NCBI GenBank assembly: GCA_002914805.1
Contig: JXTB01000255.1
Location: 480,512 to 544,511 of the forward strand
Origin: Parasponia andersonii
Lineage: Eukaryota > Streptophyta > Magnoliopsida > Rosales > Cannabaceae
Length of the DNA: 64,000 bases
Direction of reading: 5' to 3'
The position numbers and the translations under genes were made by a program. Positions 42,101 to 52,682 of the stretch are shown in pieces. Each line of letters opens with the position of its first letter. Positions within the stretch are counted from its first letter, which is position 1. The notes below the pieces were generated by a model. It saw only the letters and a list, made by a program, of their open reading frames with translations. It did not search any database and had not been told where the DNA came from.

Positions 42101-43105
42101 CTGTATTTGACAGTGTCAAGACAATTTTGGGGATGCTTGAAGTGTCAGCAGAGTTTGCACAGAACATTTCTTTCAATGGGGACAGAATAAAGAAGGCTTT
42201 ACCCGCTGGTCATCTTGATGCTACAACATTGGCAGATTATCTGGTGAAGAAGGCAAGTTTATTAACCCTCATTGTACACCAATTGGAAGAGCTTATATTT
42301 CTTTAGCTTTTAGAATTCCATCAATTAGCAACTTCAAAGTCATTTAAACATCACGCTACTTAAGTGACTGATCTTGACGAACAGTTTGATGTACTAGTTC
42401 TGGAATTACATATGTTCCAAACGGTCAGTCACATCATATCAATTAACTGCCAATTTGTTTTGTTCCTAAAAGACTTAGCTTTTTTTTTTTTTTATTATTT
42501 TGAAATCGACTGTTCAGCTGCTGTTAAGATCATGTTTTCACTTAACTGACGTAAATTAACTTGGAAAGGAAACATGACATGAAGATTTGGGTTGGGAAAA
42601 TTTTGTTGAGGGAGAGAAAAATAACGCAACAGGAGTAGGAATGGATTTCATAATCATAAAATAGATGATAGGAGTGAGAGCCTTGAATCTAGACATTCTT
42701 TCCAGCATTGGAGTCTGACTCTTTTTTACTCTACGTATGTGATCCTGGTTTAGAAAGCAGTGGTTACTCTTCAAACTAAGTTCTATATTCATAAAGATAT
42801 AGTTATTTTGATAAATGTTATTGGATTGTCTTGTCTGGTTTCTGCAGGGAGTACCCTTCCGAACTTCTCATGACATAGCTGGAAGGTCTGTCGCACTGTG
42901 CATCTCAAAGAACTCCCAGCTTCGGGACTTAAGTCTTGATGAGCTGCGAAGTTTAAATCCAGTGTTTGACAAGGATGTTTACGAGTTTCTTGGAGTAGAA
43001 AATGCAGTTGAGAAATTCTGCTCTTATGGTTCAACGGGATCATCATGTGTTGCTAGTCAACTTGATTACTGGATCTCTAAACTTCAAATCAGCGAAGAGT
43101 CATAA
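39160..43105 (+). CDS. ASL: Argininosuccinate lyase, plastid, 6 exons, complete
   Basis: The enzyme splits argininosuccinate into arginine and fumarate, the last step of arginine synthesis, in the chloroplast stroma. Exons 39160-39495, 40084-40464, 40818-40966, 41430-41721, 42088-42252 and 42848-43105 join in phase to 526 codons. The first 50 or so residues are Ser-rich and basic with few acids, as in a transit peptide. The core starts at KLWGGRFEE. The family signatures are TARSRND (about 169-175) and the catalytic loop [12 protein letters not shown] (340-351). The C-terminal [13 protein letters not shown] is also typical. Intron 5 (42253-42847) uses a GC donor, AAG|GCAAGT. An N at 41287 is intronic. 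All key motifs are intact, so it is probably functional. Confidence 0.97.
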
Positions 43106-43726
43106 ATAATGATTGGTTTTGGAAATCATTCATATGGATATGACAACAATTGTGAAGCCATCTTTTCTTATCCTGAGTCTTACAGTAGTACCAATGTTCT
43201 GGAAAACCTATGCAGCAAGCTCCGGAGGCCCTACTGTATGGGATAGGTTAAAATATAATAAACTGCTAGTCTTTGTTTTACCAAAAAAGCTTCTTGTCTC
43301 AACGTTCCTAATAAAGCCATACTTTTTTAATTTGAAAATCCAGTGCTCCGTATTGAGGATCAGTTCTGTTACATTTGCAAGATGATATTAGAACAATTAC
43401 AACTAGTCTGAATTGGCATTTAAAAAGTAATTTAGTGTCCAAATAAGGTGTACGTGGTACACCCAAGTGGGATGCTTATGTCTGCGAATCTTTAGTGTAA
43501 ATTACGATTTTACCTTTTATTTTGACATTTTGGCAGAAATATCCTTTGCGTTTTAACTATTTATTTAGACCTTCTGGTCTAATTTTAGGTCTAAATGTTG
43601 ACAAACTCTTAGTCTAAGGAGACTATTTCTAAAAATGAAGATTTATGCTCTCTATTCACCTGATAACAAACGCTACAAAAGCTCATGCCTCCTTGCCTCA
43701 TGACAAACACTCGGCACACTTATATG

Positions 43727-43764
<38 letters not shown>

Positions 43765-43875
43765 GAAAACAGTTCTTCAGAATTAAACTTATGAACCAAA
43801 AGAGATAATTGATCAAGAACCGAAAAATGAAATTAGCATAAGGGTTAACCTGTCGCGTTATTCCAGTGGGCAACT
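43106..43875. other. 3' flank of argininosuccinate lyase; TA microsatellite at 43729-43758
   Basis: Probable 3' UTR followed by unremarkable intergenic DNA. A run of about 13 TA units lies at 43729-43758. No gene was seen. Confidence 0.55.
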
Positions 43876-43886
43876 AAGTTGATCAA

Positions 43887-46800
43887 TCTTTTGGGAATCG
43901 CTACTGGGCTCAATTAATAGAAGCTCAGTTGCCTGCGTGATAATTGGGGGTCTTAATAGTACGGGGATCTTAATAGTACTCTATTGGACTTTAGTCTTGG
44001 AATTCTAGTGGTGGAGGGGGTCAAGGCTCTTCTTCTTCTTCTTCTTCTTCTTCTTCTTTACCCTTGTGTAACTGTTGCATTGCTCTAGGCCTCACTGATC
44101 TGGGAGCTCAGGGACCTAGATTCACCTGGAGACGTAGAAGAGGAGGATTGTTATTCCAACAGTCTCGACTGGATAGAGCTCTAGCTTCAACAGAATGGAG
44201 AAACTTATTCCCAAAAGCCATTGTCCGAGTTTTATTGTACACAGCTTTAGACCACAATCCTATACAATTGAACACGGTAGGTGAGATCTCCCTCCTTTCC
44301 TTTTCGTTTAAATTTGAGGCAAAGTGGACTAGAGATATTCGGAGTCATTGGGTAGTTAAAAGGGCTTGGACCTCTACCTTTCACCTAGATCTAGCTTCTA
44401 GACTTATTTGGAGATCGGAAGTAACGAAATAAGCCTTGAAAAAGTGGAGTTGGACTCAATTTGGAAAGGTACAATGCCAAATTACGGAGCTTAGGAAAAC
44501 TATTGAATGTCTACATTCTACTGATCCTTTTGCCAATAACTTACTTCTAGAGAGAGAAGCTAATTTAGAGATTAATGAACTCCTTGCTAGAGAAGTAATT
44601 TTATGGAAACAGAAATTCAGAGTCAAATGGATGGTAGAGGGAGACAGATGCACTCGTTTCTATTTTCTGTCCACAGTGATTCGTCGATGCCGCAATTTTA
44701 TTGACTATGTGAAAGATGACAATGGGAATTGTCTAGACAATAGATTGGATATTGGTAAGGCTATCTGTCAGAAGTTTCAGAATCTATTTTCGTCTACTGG
44801 CTGCAATTGCCTCTTTGGCGTTGAAGGATTAGTTCAAGATCTCTTCTCCCTTGACATGAAGGAGTCTTTAGCTAAAATCTGGTCTGATGGGGAGATTAAA
44901 CAAGTACTCTCTGAGATTGATCCTAACAAGGCCCTAGGTCTAGATGGTTCCCTAGGATTATTTTATCGAGCTTATCGCTCCACCACTCTCTTTGATCTAA
45001 TTGCAACGGCTCAAGAGTTCTTTATCTCAGGAAAGCTCGTACCTATCCTAAATGAAACAAACATTGTTTTGATACCTAAAGTAGAGCTTCCTACTAAACT
45101 GGATGACTATCGCCCTATCAGCTCGTGCAACACAATCTATAAAGTTATTTCCAAGATACTTGCCAACAGGATCAAGCCTATTTTACCATCCCTAATTTCT
45201 CCGACTCAGAGTGCATTTATTAAAGGGCGATTCATCGCAGAAAATTCGATGGTGGTATAGGAAATTCTCCATACAATGAAGAATAAACATGGTAGCAGTG
45301 GTCTTATGCTTTTGAAACTCGATATGGAAAAGGCTTATGATCGTCTAGAATGGGAATTTATTCGGATTGTTCCCACCAATTTCGGTTTTCTCACTACCTT
45401 TGTTCATTGGGTACTAAAATGTGTGTCTTCCCAGACATCTACTATCCTGCTCAACGGAACCCCGACTGGAAGATCATCCCTGAGCGTGGTTTATGCCAAG
45501 GAGATCCTATATCACCATATTTGTTTATACTATGTAGCGAAATCCAATCTCGCTTGCTTATTCGTACAGAAGCTTCAGGAGAAATCTATGGAATTAAAAT
45601 CTCCAGAGGTGGTCCTAGTTTTAACCATTTCCTTTTTACAGACGATCTTCTTCTGTTTGGTAGGGTAACCATGCGTGAGGCAGCCAAATTTCGAAATTGT
45701 TTGTCGAAATACTATGAATGGTCAGGACAGAAGGTCAACTTGCAGAAATCCACAATACATTTTAGTAAGAATTTCAATGGTTAAAGTATGCGAGAGGTAG
45801 CTTCTCTTCTTCGGTATAAACGGGTTAAAGCACCAGGGAAATATTTAGGCCTCCCATTGGTGTTCTCAGCATCTAAATCAAATGACATGAAATTTATTTG
45901 TAACAAGATGTAACAGAGATTAGTTGGATGGAAGTCCTATGTACTTTATAGAGCAGGGAGAACAGTCCTTGCGAAATCAGTAGCGACCGCCTTATCGGCC
46001 CGTACTCTCATGACGATCCCAGTGCCTAAAAAAATCACTTCAACCATCGATGCAACAATCCATAATTTTTGGTGGGAGTTTTCTTCTGGGAAAAGAAACC
46101 TTTACCTGAAATCCTGGGATACTTTATGCCTCCTCAAGTTATTAGGTGGACTTGGATTCCGTCGTGCACATGAAATTAATAAATGCTTCCTAGCTAAATG
46201 GGGATGGCAACTTTTGAATGGTACTAACTTAACTTGGTTCTCACTGGTCAAAGCTAAGTATCTGAAAGGAAAAGATTTCTTTTCGGCGCAAGCTAATCCT
46301 TCGGATTCATGGGTATGGAAATCAATTTTGGCTAGTAGAAATATTGTCGAACTAGGAGCCTGCAAAAGGATTGGAAATGGTCGTTCGCTTAACATTTGGA
46401 GAGATCCTTGGGTGCCTTTTCTAACAGGCTTCGAGCAGCACCCAAAAGATAGCTTGCAATATTATCGTGATTTGATGGTGATTGACTCAGTGACAGAGGA
46501 TGGTAATTAGGATATTACTAAGCTTAATGCCTTATTCAACCTTGAGCATGTAAAGGCTATCCTAAGCCCCTGCATGCATCGTCTACGAAGAGTGTTACGG
46601 GTTGGTTCTGGCCCTTATCATCATATGGAGGGTTTACTCTCAAAACAACTTACCAAGCCGTGCAACGAACTTGTTTTTCCCAACAACTTTCAATTTTACC
46701 ACCATCTTATTGGCGAAAGCTTTGAAAGGCAAAAATTCACCCCTGGCACAAACTTCTTTAGTGGAGAATCCTTGTGAATGGGTTACCAGTAAAATCCAGA

Positions 46801-47772
46801 TTAGCATCTTTGTTTGATATTGGTTTTATTTTATGTCCAATTTGCCACCAACAAGATGAAACCACCTTTCAATTTTTTTGGAACTCTGAATTGCCTAGGA
46901 GACTTTGGTTCGCCTCTATTTAGGATATCTGAGTGAATCAACTTCAAGTGAGCTCAATTGAAGATGTTGTCATCTTATTATTTTCAGACAACCAACCATT
47001 TAGATCAGCAATAGACTATGACAAAATTATACTTTTTATTTCTATCTGCCTTGAGGGTATATGGTTAGAAAGAAATAGTATTGTCCACAATAAACTTAAA
47101 TCTGATCTGAATCAACTAGTGAGAAAGATTCTTCTTAGTTTCTATTCCTATTATCAGACTTTCACTCCAAACTATAGGTCGATGGATATAAGATCAGCCT
47201 CATGGTTGCCTCCTCCTCCTCTGTGCATTAAACTAAATATTGATATAATTGTTTAGGATGATTATTTGGCCATTGCTACAATTACTAGAGATGCCAATGG
47301 TTCAATATTGAGTATTATTAATCAGAATTGCAGTCAAATCAATCCTTTGATCACTGAAACTAAAGTTATCATGTTGACCATCAATCACACCATTGATAAA
47401 GAATGGAAATCTATTGTCCGGAGAGTGACTAAAAGAATGCTATTGATGGTTTTGAAATGGATGATATAATATGTTAATGGGAGATTAAAGACCTCATATC
47501 TCAAAGAAAGAGGTTGCTTAGCTATTTTGACTTTTTTTAGTTCTCTTATATTCGTAGAGACACCAATTTTGTGGCACATAATGCGGCAACCTGGGCTGCT
47601 GGATTTTTTTTTTCTTTTGGTTGTTTTTCTCTTTTTGATGTCCCTATTAGAGTGTTCTCCAACCAGCAGTCCTGAGTTATTTTTTAGTGTCTTTGACGGT
47701 GTTCGTAGCCTCTCCCTTGGCTCTCCTTGGTTGTCTGTTTATTCTTAAGTTACTTTCTAGCAAAAAAACAAA
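43887..47772 (+). mobile_element. 5'-truncated LINE (L1-type non-LTR retrotransposon) with target-site duplication
   Basis: The 3.9-kb insert is flanked by an 11-bp direct repeat AAGTTGATCAA at 43876-43886 and 47773-47783. It ends in an A-rich tail (CAAAAAAACAAAA). It contains, in order, the end of an endonuclease domain, a reverse transcriptase, a zinc-knuckle-like region and an RNase H-like region, all on the plus strand. ORF1 and most of the endonuclease are missing, as usual for 5'-truncated copies. A (TTC)n run at 44027-44057 lies near the 5' end. It sits in the intergenic space after argininosuccinate lyase. Confidence 0.9.
44064..47720 (+). pseudogene. Decayed LINE ORF2: endonuclease end, reverse transcriptase, RNase H-like
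   Basis: 44064-44290 reads as the end of the endonuclease (TDLGAQGPRFTWRRRRGG, SRLDRALASTEW; the usual SDH-P site is here DHNPIQ). 44436-45260 leads into the reverse transcriptase (DDYRPISSCNTIYK, TQSAFIKGRFIAENSM). It is then cut by a stop at 45258. LLKLDMEKAYDRLEWEFI follows at about 45305-45360. A frameshift moves the rest into another frame (GLCQGDPISPYLFILC, then FTDDLLLF with the catalytic DD of the YADD-like box, 45485-45665). Further stops lie at 45781, 46508 and later. A CPICHQQDETTFQFFW segment (about 46840) fits the zf-RVT region. SWLPPPPLCIKLNID (about 47195) starts an RNase H-like domain. The copy is clearly inactive. Confidence 0.9.
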
Positions 47773-47783
47773 AAGTTGATCAA

Positions 47784-50679
47784 CGGTGGATTGCAATTTT
47801 GCTTTGGTCTCCTGAGCATTGAGGACTTAAAAACTAAGCAGAAAACGGTAAGGGATAATGGAATATGTTTCACTGTCTTTAGTATTGTCCTTTCAGATTT
47901 TATATGGCATTGGCCATTTGGATTTAGCTATATCCACACATTAGCTCTCCAAACACTCCCTTTTGTTTTGCATTGGCCTTTGGATTTAGTTCTCTTTTCA
48001 CAATTTTACATTAAATTACTTGTCACATCATCTATTGAGATTCTTCCCATTACAAATTTGTACCCAAAATAGAGAAAGTGACATTTTCTTAATTACATTA
48101 GTACAAAAAATACTTTTGAAAAAAAGATTAAAACAGGGTACAAAATTATAATCTAGCCAATTATGTTTTTTCCCTTTGAGGTTGTAACTCTTTCCTCTCT
48201 TCTCTACCCGGTGGGCGCCATTAGCTGAGACAGCCATTTAATCTTTAGATTAAACAAATCTAGGAGTTGCCATTTTTTAAATAATTATATAAATAGAAAT
48301 TCAAAAGCAGACAAGAATCATTTAAGCCTTACCTTAGAAACTCTCTGGCTTCTGGCTTATGATTATACATAAAGGACTATTAAAACACACTCTTTTATAT
48401 TCTCACATGTAAATTCTACCATTACTTGATATGTTATTAAATCTAGTCGTTATCCTGCCGTTGATATTAATATTGTGAAATTGTAATTTGAGGTTATGTA
48501 TTAATTACTTAATATTTTTTATTCTTAGGATTATTGATGCTATTTAAGTTGGATAAAGATATTTATAAAAGATAAAAGAGGTTGTGTAAACATATAATTT
48601 TGAATTTTAAGAGTAATGCTCACTATATGAGATTATTGGTGCTTATAAATTTCATATCAAATGTCTAAATGAAATCTGGTTAAATTTGATACTTTTTAGG
48701 TGCTACTAGAATATTTCAATATATAGGCATTCCATTAATAATTATAAGTCAGTTTATATTAGACCATGCTGCTTAAAGAATGATTTGTTGTTGTTATGAT
48801 AGTAATCGCTGCAACAACTTTGAAATTTTTAATAGCATATATATAAAGCCTTCAGTTAAAGATGCTTAAATTTGCTGACTTGATTTTTCTGTTTAGTTAC
48901 TTATATCATATTCTCTTGCAATTTAGGAAAAATTTTATTCTTTTTTTAAAAAAAAAAAAAAGAAAAAGTGTTACAAATTGTAAGTTTATGCAACAAATTA
49001 AGATTATGTGTTTGATAGTATAAACTTACCTTTTCATCGCAGAATGTCATGTCCAATCATTTTTAAATTTAATGCTTACCACATTTTAGAAATTCTAACT
49101 CTTATAGTTCAATCATTTATTGTAAGCTGAGCTTTTGAAGCAGTGTACCTATATGAAAAATTATATACAATATCAACATATAATCTAGAAATTGTTAATG
49201 AAAGAAAAATAAAAGCAACATAATTGATAATCATATCTGTCTCTAAATTTCAAATGGTGATAATTAGTTTATAAACGTTCATATATATATATATATAGAG
49301 TAATACTTTATATTAATAACATTAAATTCAAATAGGAAGTAGGAGAATGTATTTATCTATACATTCGAAAATAAACGTATTTGCTTAATATAGTTATAAA
49401 GATTGTAATAACTAAAGAGGCCAGTTACACTTTGAGCAATAGTATTTGGAGCCAATAAATTGGACCAAATTTGAAGCTAATAAATTAGACTAAATTCAGT
49501 GCGACACCTCTATATCTGTGGCCTATATATAATTTCAAAATTCACCTTGCAATAACTCCTTATTTTAATATACATGCCTAATATGTACATGGATCTTAAT
49601 TCCGTTCATACGCATACGAGCCCTTTCATTTCTAATTATTAATCCATGAATCAATATTTTGTATTAAAAAAATAGAGGCCTATTTCTCAGTGTCAACCAA
49701 AATAAGAAAATATTGGTAAATAAATTAATCATAAATACAAGGACAGTTTTATAGTATACAACATCTACCAACGGTACAGGTTTCTAAAAATGAGATCAAT
49801 GGCGTCCGAATAATATTAGTCAAAAAACAATCGATCATAATTTTTTTGGTGCCCAACATATAACTTAGTGCATATATTGCACTAATTTTTCAAAGAAGAA
49901 ACAAGACTATTTTTTTTTTTAATTAGCATGTTCAAAGGATACATTAATCCTAATTTATAATTAGGTACAATACATTAAATTATTACATAGAAAAATAAAT
50001 ATATTTAATGAGATGAATGTAAAACTACTATTTATTCAAGAAATTGAATTTAATAGAAACTATCATTACTATTAAATAACATTTTATAAGTACAATGTAT
50101 TACAGCATTATACAAAAAAATATTAATTTATAATTAGGTATAATATATTATAATATTATATAGAAAAATAAATATTTCGAACTAAATTTAATATAAGCTA
50201 TCATTACTATTAAATTATACAATATTTACTATATATACATTAGGAATAATCATAGCATGAAAAAATAATAATAAGATTAATCATATCATGAAAAATAAGA
50301 GTTAAATTAGGAATTTTCTTAAAAACTTAAAAATAGAATACTGATCAAAGAAATTATAGTTTTTTACACGTTTTCTATGCTTCAAGCATAATATATATGT
50401 AAGGCCATAATCTAGTAGGTAATTTTTTTTTTATCTATATATAGGTATTTTTTAAGTCGTTTGATCATTATCTAACGATTATCATAATTTGAGTAGTTAG
50501 AAAAAAATAATAACAATAAATACATATTATTTAATACTTTTCTTTCTCTATCTTTTACTATGAAAAGAACGTGTGTGATAAATTTTAATTGGACAAAATA
50601 ATACTTATAAATTAGTAAAAAAAAATACTTAATAGATAATAGAATTCACATATTAAGCAGTGAGACCTCTAGAGAGTGT
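47784..50679. other. Long AT-rich intergenic stretch, no gene seen
   Basis: Only short open frames without relatives. At about 49951-50080 and 50124-50215 a segment is repeated at roughly 173-bp spacing: TAATTTATAATTAGGTA, then CATAGAAAAATAAATAT, then CTATCATTACTATTAAAT. It is an old tandem duplication. There are TA runs near 49282 and 48838. Confidence 0.55.
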
Positions 50680-52135
50680 GTTTGGTACGGGAGTTTGGCT
50701 ACTTAGGAATGAGAATCTTGATAAAACCTTTGTTTGGTATGGTATGGTTATTTGGCCTAATGTCTATTAGGTTATGATTTTACTGTAGACTCTGTATATC
50801 TCTATCTTGGGGTAATGTAGACTCTTTGTAAACATTTGAGTTTTATATCACTTGGAAAGTGAAGTCTCAACAAAAAGCGGAAAGGAGGAAAAAAAATGCG
50901 ATCAAAATCCCTAGCCGTCCCCTTCTTCATTTCTCTTCTTCAATATTCGTCTCTCCTACTCCAATCTTGTCCAAGTTCGTCACTCATCTTCTCTTCTTTT
51001 CTCTTGTGTCTTCTTCTTTCTTTTCATTTTTTTTTTCTCGTTGCTGCCCTTTTTTTTCTCACTTTTTCATTTTTTAAGTCTTTTTGTTGGATGTGCTAAT
51101 GCTTTGTTAAAGATGTTTATTTCTTAGGTTATTTATTATTTATTTTGTGGATATTATATTTACATATATTTGATTTGTTTATTTGTGAGTGTATTGCTCT
51201 ATATATTGTTTCTCTATTATGGCTATGGTTCTATAATATAGCCTTGATTGTTTGATTTTTTTTTCTAATGGATGATTGCTTTGAATTAGTGTGAATATCA
51301 AATAATGTTTTTTGTAAAATGTCTCTTGCTTTTTGTTAATCTATAGTGTACAGATATGCGATATACCATTAATGGACAATCTAAGATATGATCCATTTAT
51401 CTTTTATGCATTACAATTATTATTGGCTATAAATTATATAAGTTTTGTTCTTATCCTTTATATTGTTTAATCATTTGTCTTACTAGTTGGAAGACATGAT
51501 CACTGATAGAGATGATAGAGATAGTTGGAAATTAACTCAAAGTATATAATAATCTCAAAATAAGGACAACCATTTCAACTGTAAGTGTCCATTAATATTT
51601 TATAAATTGAAATAATAATGAGGATTATTCTAATTCAATAATGGAAATGAACACTTTTATATGAACTGTAAAGGTATATAAATTGCAATTTTATCTGCAT
51701 ATGCATATATGATCCATCTACTTCTGGTTGCGAAGAAAAGAATTGTCGCAATTATCGTTTAATATATAGAGATGTTAGATGAAATGCCTTTTTTTTGCTG
51801 ATTCTTCTAATATTTGTTGTCATCAGTAGGAGAAGGTTATTATAACAATTATATCATAATATAATTTGGTTGAAATTATTTTCTTTTAAAAAAGAATTTA
51901 GTTGAAATGTTATTACATAAAACTTGAACATGAAAAATAACTAAATATTGGACATAAGTTTCTACATTCTCATTTATATCAAACACATTAATTTATTAAT
52001 ATTCCTATGAATTGTATAAACGATCTCATGTGCACCCAAACACTATAATATAGGTTTTTGTATAATCATATCCCCTTCCTTACTTTGACTGTAATGTGAA
52101 CTCCATTCCTAAGAAGGCAAACCCCCGTGCCAAAC
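50680..52135. mobile_element. Non-autonomous DNA transposon bounded by terminal inverted repeats
   Basis: The left end GTTTGGTACGGGAGTTTGGC and the right end read in reverse complement, GTTTGGCACGGGGGTTTGCC, agree at 28 of 32 positions, through CTTAGGAATG. The 1.46-kb interior is AT-rich with no transposase. A pyrimidine-rich leader-like segment follows about 50930, and the frames there are low-complexity. The GTTTGG(T/C)-CGGG end is similar to Harbinger-type plant elements. The target-site duplication could not be fixed, so the superfamily is open. Confidence 0.75.
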
Positions 52136-52682
52136 TGGAGGTGTGTAACGTGAGAGGGAAAAAAAAAGTGTACTTAGCTTCCCCTTAAATTGCAACGAAG
52201 AAATACAACGCAACGGCTTAGCACTTTTTTTTATGCCTTTAATTCACAATCACTTCAACCCAATCATGTCATCAATTATTAGCCTAAAATTTCAAACTTC
52301 ATTGTGTATTTGTAGTAGCCTCAAGTCCGCTTGGAATAAGATTTCTCCTCTCCCAAGGCTCTATATAAGGGTCGTCCTTCACACGAAAATCTGCCTTTCA
52401 AATACATTTTAGAAAAAAAGACGAAAATAATTTGGTTTGTTTCTGTGACCTACTAGGACCAAATTGCAAGAAATTCAATGGCTATAACATTTTTCTCTCC
52501 TTTCCAGTTCGATTTTTTTTTATCATCCAATCTTTTTCTATATTAAAGATAGGCCTTGACTTTTCCAATCCGGATTCTTTCTATAAAATATTGAATTCCT
52601 TTGATGCTTTTGTAGTTTCTTAATTCAACAAGGTATCAATCGAATTAATGTAATCCATCCGTCTTTATCCTAAACAAAAATA
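52136..52682. other. 3' flank of the motorless kinesin gene, no gene seen
   Basis: There is no tail exon equivalent to the last exon of the neighbouring kinesin gene in this stretch on the minus strand. No other gene was seen. Confidence 0.5.

Noticed and set aside
44456..44653. Minus-strand 65-codon frame
   Set aside because: Antisense shadow of the LINE reverse-transcriptase region.
50859..51099. 72- and 67-codon plus-strand frames, Ser/Phe-rich, signal-peptide-like
   Set aside because: Low-complexity pyrimidine-rich DNA inside the terminal-repeat element; no homology recognised.
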